Positions 24,477-31,542 of a stretch of 64,000 nucleotides of DNA are shown in pieces. Source of the DNA: Caulobacter vibrioides. GTDB lineage: Bacteria; Pseudomonadota; Alphaproteobacteria; Caulobacterales; Caulobacteraceae. Below the pieces are notes generated by a model that did not search any database, was not told the origin of the DNA, and saw nothing but the letters and a program-made list of their open reading frames with translations. The position numbers were made by a program, and so were the translations under genes. Location: positions 37,334-101,333 of the forward strand of contig LNIY01000045.1 in the NCBI GenBank assembly GCA_001449105.1, written 5' to 3'. Positions within the stretch are counted from its first letter, which is position 1, and every line of letters starts with the position of its first letter.

Positions 24477-26006
24477 ATGATCCGGCTGGCGGTGTTCTGC
24501 GATGGCACCTGGAACGGGCTGCAGATGCAGAATCTGACGAACGTCGCGCGCCTGGCGCGATCGGTGGTCCGCGATCCGCCGGGCGGCGGCGCGCCGCAGG
24601 TGGTCTATTACGACGAGGGCGTGGGCACCGCGACCGGGGTCAGTCGAACCAGCGACCGCCTGGAGGCCATTCTCGGCGGAGCCTTCGGGGCCGGCCTCGA
24701 CCGCAAGATCGAGCAGGCCTACCGCTTCATCGTCCTGAACTACAAGGAGCCGGACGACGAGATATTCATCTTCGGCTTCAGCCGCGGGGCCTATACCGCG
24801 CGCAGCCTGTGCGGCCTGATCCGCAAGTGCGGCATCCTGCGGCCAGAGCACCTGCAGCGGGTGCCCGAGGCCCTGAAGCTCTATCGCAACCGCAAGATCC
24901 ATCCCGCCGGCCCCGAATGCCAGGAGTTCCGCGACCGCTATTCCCGGCGCGAGGTGGTGGGCAGCGAGGACCTGCGTCGAAAGGTCGGCGAGACCGCGCC
25001 CCGGCGCGCGGCCGGCGCGCCCGACGACGAGGCGTGCCTGCTGACCGACGACGTGCGCCGCAGGCGCGCCGTCCGCATCCGCTATCTGGGCCTCTGGGAC
25101 ACGGTGGGCTCGCTGGGCGTGCCCGATCGCTTCTGGCTTTTGTCGGCCTTCAACAAGCGCTTCCGCTTTCACGACACCGAGGCCTCCAAGCTGATCGAGA
25201 GCCTGCGCCACGCCATCGCCGCCGACGAGGACCGCCGCACCTTCAGCGCCACGCCCTTCTCGAACATCCGTGATCTGAACATCACCGCCACCGAGGAGCT
25301 GAACGTCGAGATCAAGGCCGCCAACGCGCGGGCGTCCAAGGCCGGCCGGGCGACCGCGCCCCTGGCCCAGGTGGTCGACCGCAAGGCGCCCGGCTACGTG
25401 CCCTACGACCAGCGGCGCTATCAGCAGAAGTGGTTTCCCGGCGACCATGGGGCGGTGGGCGGCGGCAATTTCGAGCCGGGCCTGTCCAGCGCCGCCCTGC
25501 TGTGGGTGGCGCAGGGGGCCAAGGCGGCGGGCCTGGTGTTCGACGAGCGGCCGGAGGGCGAGCTGGCCCAGGCCGCGGACCTGGCCAATCCGATGGTCGA
25601 CTGGCGGATCGGGCGCCGGCCCGGAACCCTGCGGCCGGCCTGGGCCACGGACCTGCTGGGCATGATCGGCGGCTATCGCTCGCGGGCCTGCACGATCGGG
25701 CGTGACGAGGTGCATCCGGGCGCGCGCCTGCGCTGGATGCGGATGGCCGGCTATCGGCCCAAGGTGTTCGCGCCGTTCACCGGCGAGGTTCGGCTGGGCC
25801 CGCACCGCTATGTCGAGCTGGTGACCGGGCCGCCCTTCCGGCTGCTGTTCGTGCTGGCGCTGATCGCCGGCGCCCTGCTGGTCGTATGGCTGCTGGGCGT
25901 GGTCGCGCACGAGATCCTGCGCCTGCTGCCTTTCGGCATGGGCGGGCCGGCGGCCGACGTCCTGGCGGGCGCCGGCGCCTGGGTGCGCGGTCTCTTCGGC
26001 GGTTAG
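24477..26006 (+). CDS. DUF2235 (Tle1-like) alpha/beta hydrolase with C-terminal membrane helix
   Basis: A 509-residue protein. The N-terminal DUF2235 domain has the opening VFCDGTWN, the nucleophile GFSRG with Ser102, and the later GLWDTVGSLG and HGAVGGG motifs seen in Tle1-type phospholipases. Near residues 455-485 is a hydrophobic helix (RLLFVLALIAGALLVVWLLGVV), followed by a short tail. Known: DUF2235 proteins include type VI secretion phospholipase effectors; many are stand-alone. No VgrG, PAAR or immunity gene is visible next to it, so a membrane-anchored housekeeping hydrolase is as likely as an effector. Confidence 0.85.
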   Translation: MIRLAVFCDGTWNGLQMQNLTNVARLARSVVRDPPGGGAPQVVYYDEGVGTATGVSRTSDRLEAILGGAFGAGLDRKIEQAYRFIVLNYKEPDDEIFIFGFSRGAYTARSLCGLIRKCGILRPEHLQRVPEALKLYRNRKIHPAGPECQEFRDRYSRREVVGSEDLRRKVGETAPRRAAGAPDDEACLLTDDVRRRRAVRIRYLGLWDTVGSLGVPDRFWLLSAFNKRFRFHDTEASKLIESLRHAIAADEDRRTFSATPFSNIRDLNITATEELNVEIKAANARASKAGRATAPLAQVVDRKAPGYVPYDQRRYQQKWFPGDHGAVGGGNFEPGLSSAALLWVAQGAKAAGLVFDERPEGELAQAADLANPMVDWRIGRRPGTLRPAWATDLLGMIGGYRSRACTIGRDEVHPGARLRWMRMAGYRPKVFAPFTGEVRLGPHRYVELVTGPPFRLLFVLALIAGALLVVWLLGVVAHEILRLLPFGMGGPAADVLAGAGAWVRGLFGG

Positions 26007-27337
26007 TGCGCGAGGGTTTCGAGGAAGCGCACCGGCTCGCCGCGGCCCTCGGCGACGATCTCGTCGTCGCGCATGACCACGATGCCGCGGACGATGGTCG
26101 CCACCGGCCAGGCCTTGGCCTCGAAGCCGTCGAACGGGGTCCAGCCAGCGCGGTTGGCCATCTGCTCGTGGGTGATGACCTTGCGGGCCTTCATGTCGAC
26201 GATGGTGAAATCGGCGTCGAAGCCTTCGGCCAGGCGCCCCTTGTCGGCCAGGCCGAACACGCGGTTGACGCCATGGCTGGTCAGGTCGACGAAGCGCTCG
26301 AGGGACAGCTTGCCGTCCACCACGTGGGTCAGCATCACCGGCACCAGGGTCTGCACGCCCGGCATGCCCGACGGCGAGGCCGGGTAGGGGCGGGCCTTCT
26401 CCTCGCGGGTGTGCGGCGCGTGGTCGCTGCCCAGAACGTCGGCGATGCCGGCCTCGATGCCGCGCCAGACGCCGGCCACGTGATAGGCGTCGCGGATCGG
26501 CGGGGTCATCTGGGCGAAGCCCTTGAGGCGCTCATAGGCCTCCGGCGCGACCAGGGTCAGGTGCTGGGGCGTGACCTCGACGCTGGCGACGTCCTTGTTC
26601 AGCGCCAGGAAGTCGATCTCTTCCTTGGTGGTGACGTGCAGCACGTGGATGCGCTTGCCCAGGTTCTTGGCGATGCGCACCAGGCGGTGGGTCGACTGCA
26701 GGGCGGCCTGGGCGTCGCGCACCTCGGGGTGGCTGGTCCAGTCGCCGGGACGGGCCAGGCTCCGGCGATCGGCCAGGCGGTACTCGTCCTCCGAGTGGAA
26801 GGCCGCGCGGCGGTTCACGTGCCGCAGCACGTTCTCGACGCCCTCGTCGTCCTGCACGAGCAAGGACCCCGTCGAAGCGCCCATGAACACCTTGATGCCG
26901 CAGCAGCCCGGCAGGCGTTCGAGTTCACCCAGGAACTCGGCGTTCTCGTGCGTGCCGCCGACATAGAAGGCGTGGTCGGTGTGCATCCGGTTCCTGGCGC
27001 GCGACAGCTTGTCGGCCAGGGCGTCCGGATCGGTGGTGGTCGGCTCGGTGTTGGGCATCTCGAACACGGCGACCACGCCGCCGAGGGCCGCGCCGCGCGA
27101 GCCGCTTTCGAGGTCTTCCTTCCACTCCAGGCCCGGCTCGCGGAAGTGGACCTGGCTGTCGATCACGCCGGGCAGCACGGTCAGGCCCGAGGCGTCGAAC
27201 ACTTCGCCGGCGCTGGCCTGGGAGAGATCGCCGATGGCGACGATCTTGCCATTGCGGACGCCGATGTCGGTGATCCCGCGCCCGGCATGGTTCACCACCT
27301 CGCCCCCACGGACGATCAGGTCGAAGGTCTGGGACAT
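26003..27337 (-). CDS. Dihydroorotase-like amidohydrolase
   Basis: A 444-residue cyclic amidohydrolase of the dihydroorotase/allantoinase type; dihydroorotase makes the pyrimidine ring from carbamoyl aspartate. Seen: Lys149 in GIKVFMGAST (the carbamylated metal bridge), HVLHVTT and the SDHAPHT metal motif. The first metal motif reads DSQVH (60-64) where most members have DxHxH, so one His is Gln62. As I recall, related alphaproteobacterial proteins also have Gln there. No aspartate carbamoyltransferase gene is adjacent. The start at 27337 has AGGAG upstream. Confidence 0.85.
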   Translation of the reverse strand: MSQTFDLIVRGGEVVNHAGRGITDIGVRNGKIVAIGDLSQASAGEVFDASGLTVLPGVIDSQVHFREPGLEWKEDLESGSRGAALGGVVAVFEMPNTEPTTTDPDALADKLSRARNRMHTDHAFYVGGTHENAEFLGELERLPGCCGIKVFMGASTGSLLVQDDEGVENVLRHVNRRAAFHSEDEYRLADRRSLARPGDWTSHPEVRDAQAALQSTHRLVRIAKNLGKRIHVLHVTTKEEIDFLALNKDVASVEVTPQHLTLVAPEAYERLKGFAQMTPPIRDAYHVAGVWRGIEAGIADVLGSDHAPHTREEKARPYPASPSGMPGVQTLVPVMLTHVVDGKLSLERFVDLTSHGVNRVFGLADKGRLAEGFDADFTIVDMKARKVITHEQMANRAGWTPFDGFEAKAWPVATIVRGIVVMRDDEIVAEGRGEPVRFLETLAH

Positions 27338-27412
27338 GGGGCACGCTCCTGCGGTGGTTTGGGGCGGTCTAGGTCTGGAGCGGGCGGGAGGCAACAGGTT
27401 TCCTGTCACCCC

Positions 27413-27970
27413 TCAAGGGGCGGCGGTCGCGCCCAGGTCGAACGACACCCGGAACAGGCGGCCGGGGCGAGAGAGTTCGTAGGTGAAGGCCTTGTCGGTC
27501 AGGCCCAGCGCCCAGACGTTGGTGTTGGAGACGGCGCGGTTCAGGCGGGTGAACATCGCCTTGGACTCCGCGTCCACGGGGAAGCGCTGCAGGTCGGCGG
27601 TTCCGGCCTCGACCGTGTCGCCGCCGTAGCGCGACAGCTCGTCCTCGACGCCGTCGGCGTGGCGGTGGTCGTGCTTGAGCCGCAGGCGGCCGTCGGCAAG
27701 GCGGGTGACGACCCAGGTGCGCGAGCGGTCCTCGCCCACGCGGAAGGGAATGCGGATCTCGTGGGCGTCGCACTTGGCCACGGTCATGACCAGCTCGGCC
27801 TTGCGAAAGGCTTCGTCGGACGCGTCGCCTTCGACGACCTTGCCCGTCAGGGTCTTGCCGCACAGGGCGGTCAGGCGGGCGAAGAACTGGTCGGCGGGCG
27901 TCTGCTCGGCGGCGATAGCCGGAGCGGCGGCCAGGCTGAGCAAGGCGCAGAGCGCCAGGATCGGCTTCAT
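27413..27970 (-). CDS. Secreted protein, unknown function
   Basis: A 185-residue protein with a clear signal peptide (ILALCALLSLAAAPAIAAEQ). The mature protein is soluble, with two cysteines (ALCGKTL, AKCDAHEI) and a KHDHRHADGVEDELSRYGGDT segment rich in His and Asp. No family is recognised, though this layout recurs in small periplasmic proteins of the group. It is followed four bases upstream by the glycosyltransferase gene on the same strand. Confidence 0.72.
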   Translation of the reverse strand: MKPILALCALLSLAAAPAIAAEQTPADQFFARLTALCGKTLTGKVVEGDASDEAFRKAELVMTVAKCDAHEIRIPFRVGEDRSRTWVVTRLADGRLRLKHDHRHADGVEDELSRYGGDTVEAGTADLQRFPVDAESKAMFTRLNRAVSNTNVWALGLTDKAFTYELSRPGRLFRVSFDLGATAAP

Positions 27971-27974
27971 CGGA

Positions 27975-29168
27975 TCAGGCCGAGGGGCTGGCTTCGTCGT
28001 CGGAACGGCGACGGCGACGACGGGGGGAGACCTTCAGCTTCGGCTCGGCTTCAGGAGCGGCTTCGCTCGTCGGCGCCTCGCCGCCGAGCGGCAGTTCCGG
28101 CGCGGCTTCGGCGATCGGCGCCGGCGCTTCGGGCGGCGCGGCTTCGGCGACGGGTTCCGGCTCCGGCGGCGCTTCGACCACGGGGGGCCGGGCTTCGTCG
28201 AGCAGCGCGATCGCCGTCCGCACCACCTTGGCCACCGGCAGGTCGCTCATGTGGCGGATGGCCTGCGACAGGTCGGGATCGACGGCCTTGAACTGGTCGA
28301 AGTCGCGCGGGCCGCGCACGGCGCGGGTCAGCGGACCCCAGGGGCCGTAGCGGCGCTCGTCCGACGGGCCGAACAGGCCGACCGTCGGCACGCCGGCGGC
28401 GGCGGCGATGTGCATCAGGCCGCTGTCGTTGCCGATGAAGAGGTCGGCGCGCTTCAAGGCGGCATAGGCGGTCAGGAGATCCACCTTGCCGGTCAGGTCG
28501 ATGCAGCGGCCCCGCGCCGAGGCCATGCGCAGCTCCTCGACCATACGGCCGTCCTCCGGACCGCCGAGGATCAAGAGGCGCCCGCCCGCCAGCCGGCCGC
28601 CGGGGCCCAGCAGCTGGGCGGCGGTCTGGGTGAAGCGCTCGATCGGCCAGACCTTGCCGATCCAGTTGGCGGCCGGGCCCATGGCCAGGATCGGACCGGC
28701 CGGCTCGCCGCCGCGCGGGGCCAGCATCTGGTCGGCCAGGGCCTGGACTTCCGGGGTGATGTAGAGGTGCGGGGCCGGCGGCTCGCCGTCGATCTTCAGC
28801 ACGCGGGCCGTCTCGACCACCTTGTGGACGATCTCGCCCGGGGTCTTCTTCCAGATCGCCCGCTTCTCGCGGCGCAGGAACAGGGCGGTGGCGCTGCCGC
28901 GCAGGTCGACCACCAGGCCCCACTTCCTGTGGCGCACCTGGTTCCACAGCTTGAACCAGTGGCCCTTGCCCTTGCCCTTCTCCATGACGATCACGCGATC
29001 GAGGCCGGGGACGTGGGCGAACAGCGGCGCGGCCAGCGGGCCGGCGACGATGGTGAAGCGGGCGTTGGGGATTTGATCGGAGAGAAGTTTAATCAGGCCG
29101 GACGACAGCACGGCGTCGCCGATCCGCGTGGCGGTGATGAAGAGAATCGGGAAGGCCCGCTGTGTCAT
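27975..29168 (-). CDS. Glycosyltransferase family 9 (heptosyltransferase-like)
   Basis: A 397-residue GT9 enzyme of the GT-B fold, likely adding a sugar to the LPS core on the cytosolic membrane face. Seen: FITATRIGDAVLSSGL at the N-terminus, MGPAANWIGKVWPIERF (the GT9 phosphate-binding segment), and LFIGNDSGLMHIAAAAGVPTVGLFGPS. It carries an unusual 80-residue C-terminal tail of Pro/Ala/Glu repeats ending in a run of six Arg and an acidic end. The heptose donor is inferred from the family. Confidence 0.87.
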   Translation of the reverse strand: MTQRAFPILFITATRIGDAVLSSGLIKLLSDQIPNARFTIVAGPLAAPLFAHVPGLDRVIVMEKGKGKGHWFKLWNQVRHRKWGLVVDLRGSATALFLRREKRAIWKKTPGEIVHKVVETARVLKIDGEPPAPHLYITPEVQALADQMLAPRGGEPAGPILAMGPAANWIGKVWPIERFTQTAAQLLGPGGRLAGGRLLILGGPEDGRMVEELRMASARGRCIDLTGKVDLLTAYAALKRADLFIGNDSGLMHIAAAAGVPTVGLFGPSDERRYGPWGPLTRAVRGPRDFDQFKAVDPDLSQAIRHMSDLPVAKVVRTAIALLDEARPPVVEAPPEPEPVAEAAPPEAPAPIAEAAPELPLGGEAPTSEAAPEAEPKLKVSPRRRRRRSDDEASPSA

Positions 29169-29276
29169 CGGTCCATGTATAGGGTGAACCGCCTGTCAAC
29201 GCATCCCGTTATCCCGCTTAAGCTTTCTTGCAGGGCAAGACTGGCGTCGGCGTCGCCTCGGCGCCACATGTGCGCC

Positions 29277-30098
29277 ATGAGCAACACGCGTCTCGCCCGC
29301 CTCCCGTCCCGCGCCGTCATCGCCGTCGCCGGCCCCGACTGGCGAAGCTTCCTCCAGGGCCTGCTGACGCAGGACGTCGACACCCTGGCGGCCGGCGAGC
29401 TGCGCTTTTCCGGCCTGCTGACGCCGCAGGGGCGGCTGCTCTACGACCTGTTCGTGGCGGGACTTCCCGACGGCGCCCTGCTGGACGTCGCGGCCGAGCA
29501 CCGCGAGACGATCGTCGCGCGCCTGTCGATGTACCGCCTGCGGGCCAAGGTCGAGATCGGTCCGATCGACCTGATGGTCGCCGCTGCGTTCGATCCCGCC
29601 GGCGCGCCGGTGACCGGCGAGGGATTCTACGCCGACCCGCGCCTGCCGGCCCTGGGCGCGCGGCTGTACGGCCCGGCGAGCGAGCCCGACGCCGACGAGG
29701 CCGCCTACGAGGCCCATCGCCTGGCCCTGGGCGTGCCCGGCCCGGCCGACTGGCTCAGCGACAGGAATTATCCGATCGAGGCCGACTTCGACCTGCTCTC
29801 CGGCATCGACTTCAAGAAGGGCTGCTTCGTCGGCCAGGAGACCACCAGCCGCATGAAGCGGCGCGGCACGATCAAGAACCGCATGCTGCCGATCGTCTTC
29901 GACGGCCCGGCCCCGGCCTTCGGCGCCGAGGTGCTGGCCGGCGAGCTGCGGGCCGGCGAGGTGCTGAGCGGCAGCGACGGCCGGGCCATGGCCCTGCTGC
30001 GCCTCGACCGCATCGAGGGCGCGGACCTCACCGTCGACGGTCGCCCGGTGCGGGTCGAGCGGCCGGACTGGGTTCCGGAAACGCCGACGGCGGGCTGA
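29277..30098 (+). CDS. ygfZ: YgfZ/GcvT-domain folate-binding protein
   Basis: A 273-residue protein of the YgfZ family, which aids iron-sulfur cluster assembly or repair with folate. Seen: the family signature KGCFVGQE, an N-terminal GPDWRSFLQGLLTQDVD segment and a C-terminal barrel-like domain (GAEVLAGELRAGEVLSG). The Cys of the signature is the essential residue. The start at 29277 (MSNTRL) is chosen; an alternative ATG lies nine bases upstream. It is divergent from the GT9 gene. Confidence 0.92.
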   Translation: MSNTRLARLPSRAVIAVAGPDWRSFLQGLLTQDVDTLAAGELRFSGLLTPQGRLLYDLFVAGLPDGALLDVAAEHRETIVARLSMYRLRAKVEIGPIDLMVAAAFDPAGAPVTGEGFYADPRLPALGARLYGPASEPDADEAAYEAHRLALGVPGPADWLSDRNYPIEADFDLLSGIDFKKGCFVGQETTSRMKRRGTIKNRMLPIVFDGPAPAFGAEVLAGELRAGEVLSGSDGRAMALLRLDRIEGADLTVDGRPVRVERPDWVPETPTAG

Positions 30099-30121
30099 CC
30101 CGCCGCCTTCGTTCCAGGGTC

Positions 30122-30544
30122 CTAGCGGCAGCGCCCGTAGCGGTCGGGCGAGGCGCCGGGACCGCCGCGCCAGCCGGGCGGGTTCTCCCAGTTGGTGCCC
30201 CGGCCGCCGCGCGGACCGGGCGGGTTGTCGTCGCGGTCGAGCCAGCAGCGGCGCGCCTGGTTCCACCAGCCGTGGGTCGGATGCCAGTAGCCCCAGCGCG
30301 GATTGTAGTAGTAGCCGTTGCGGTAGTCGAAGCGGACCTTCTGGCCTTTCCAGCGATAGAAGCGGCGATCGGGCGAGGCGCCCGGGCCGCCGCGCCAGCC
30401 GGGCGGGTTCTCCCAGTTCGTGCCCGGCCCGCCGCGCGGACCCGGCGGATTGTCGTCGCGGTCACGGTGCTGGGCGAGGACCGGCGTGGCGGTCATGGCG
30501 GCGGCCGCCAGGGCCAGCGCGGCCAGGGTTCGAAAAGCGCGCAT
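30122..30544 (-). CDS. Secreted protein with duplicated Pro/Gly-rich motif
   Basis: A 140-residue secreted protein: signal peptide (TLAALALAAAAMTATPVLAQ), then two almost identical copies of a 32-residue motif beginning DRDDNPPGPRGG and continuing GTNWENPPGWRGG and ASPDR. Between them lies a Trp/Tyr-rich stretch (FYRWKGQKVRFDYRNGYYYN, WGYWHPTHGWW). Highly basic overall. The duplicate is recent in appearance because it is also near-identical at the base level (30130-30240 versus 30365-30475 in the window). The function is unknown; a cell-wall or surface-binding role is a guess. Confidence 0.75.
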   Translation of the reverse strand: MRAFRTLAALALAAAAMTATPVLAQHRDRDDNPPGPRGGPGTNWENPPGWRGGPGASPDRRFYRWKGQKVRFDYRNGYYYNPRWGYWHPTHGWWNQARRCWLDRDDNPPGPRGGRGTNWENPPGWRGGPGASPDRYGRCR

Positions 30545-30627
30545 GGGCGGCTTCTCCTCAGTCTTTTCGGCGTCCCTCTGACCAGCCAAACGCGCGAGAT
30601 CGCGGTTTCCGTCGCCGGCGCATGAGT

Positions 30628-30642
30628 GTTCCCTGAAAGTTC
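30628..30642 (+). promoter_or_regulatory. SOS (LexA) box upstream of tag
   Basis: GTTC-CCTGAAA-GTTC is an exact match to the alphaproteobacterial LexA consensus GTTC-N7-GTTC. It ends 34 bases before the tag start codon. Predicts LexA repression and induction by DNA damage. Confidence 0.85.
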
Positions 30643-30676
30643 TGGTTTTCGGCCGGCGGTCTGCTAGCGTCGCGGC

Positions 30677-31270
30677 ATGAACGAGATCCATCGCTGCACC
30701 TGGCGGGGCATGAACGGCGACCCGCTGTACGAGGCCTATCACGACACCGAGTGGGGCGTGCCCGAGTGGGACAGCCGCGCCCTGTGGGAGAAGCTGGTGC
30801 TCGACGGATTCCAGGCGGGGCTGTCGTGGATCACCATTCTGCGCAAGCGCGAGGCCTTCCGCGCCGCCTTCGCCGACTTCGATCCCGAGGCGGTGGCCCG
30901 GTTCGGCGAGGAAGACCGCGCCCGGCTGATGGCCGACGCCGGCATCATCCGCTCCAACGCCAAGATCGACGCGGCCATCAACGGCGCGCGGATCTATCTG
31001 GACATGCGCGAGCGCGGCGAGGACTTCTCGCGCTTCCTGTGGGACATCGTCGGCGACGCCCCGATCCAAAACGCCTTCACCGGCATGGGCGACGTGCCCG
31101 CCCAGACGCCGCTGGCGGTCGACATGGCCAAGGCCCTGAAGGCCAAGGGCTACAAGTTCTGCGGCCCGGTGATCGTCTACGCCTTCATGCAGGCCGTCGG
31201 CATGGTCAACGACCACTTCGTCACCTGCTTCCGCCACGACGAGTGCAAGGCGCTGGGCCACCGTCACTAG
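30677..31270 (+). CDS. tag: 3-methyladenine DNA glycosylase I
   Basis: A 197-residue base-excision repair enzyme that removes 3-methyladenine from alkylated DNA. Seen: N-terminal RCTW (zinc Cys), YHDTEWGVP with the zinc His, GLSWITILRKREAFR (helix-hairpin-helix region), and the C-terminal NDHF...TCFRH, which completes the zinc snap. Standard length and order. An SOS box sits in the promoter (30628-30642). Confidence 0.96.
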   Translation: MNEIHRCTWRGMNGDPLYEAYHDTEWGVPEWDSRALWEKLVLDGFQAGLSWITILRKREAFRAAFADFDPEAVARFGEEDRARLMADAGIIRSNAKIDAAINGARIYLDMRERGEDFSRFLWDIVGDAPIQNAFTGMGDVPAQTPLAVDMAKALKAKGYKFCGPVIVYAFMQAVGMVNDHFVTCFRHDECKALGHRH

Positions 31271-31307
31271 GAGGGCGGATCGGCATTCAGCGGTTCTAGC
31301 CATTATC

Positions 31308-31412
31308 ACCCAGCATCCCCACGAAGGCGGGGATCCAAGCTGCATTGCAGAAGATGGCGCGGCTGCGAGCAATCCGCGGACTTCGCTTGGGGTCCCGCCT
31401 TCGCGGGGAAGG
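31308..31412. repeat. Intergenic palindrome, family D (copy 1)
   Basis: It opens CACCCAGCATCCCCACGAAGG and closes GTCCCGCCTTCGCGGGGAAG, with CGAAGGCGGGGATCCAAGC inside. A similar element lies at 43241-43347. It fills most of the 272-base gap between tag and the DUF2339 gene; the remaining bases to 31542 show no clear gene. Confidence 0.8.
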
Positions 31413-31542
31413 ACGGATGTGGGAGCCGTCGTCATATGAGCGGCGATGCGATCCAGAGACGGCGCTCCGGCGCCGCATCTGGGCGGGCTCAACCGTTCCG
31501 TGCTAGAGCCGAGGCGTTGGCGTATCGGGGGCGTATCGCGGC

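Noticed and set aside
24477..26006. Type VI secretion effector locus
   Set aside because: DUF2235 matches Tle1 motifs, but neither VgrG, PAAR nor an immunity gene is adjacent.
28051..28947. Long open antisense frames, e.g. opposite the GT9 gene
   Set aside because: They are rich in Arg, Pro, Gly and Ala with no motif, lie opposite clear genes and reflect the GC skew of codon positions.
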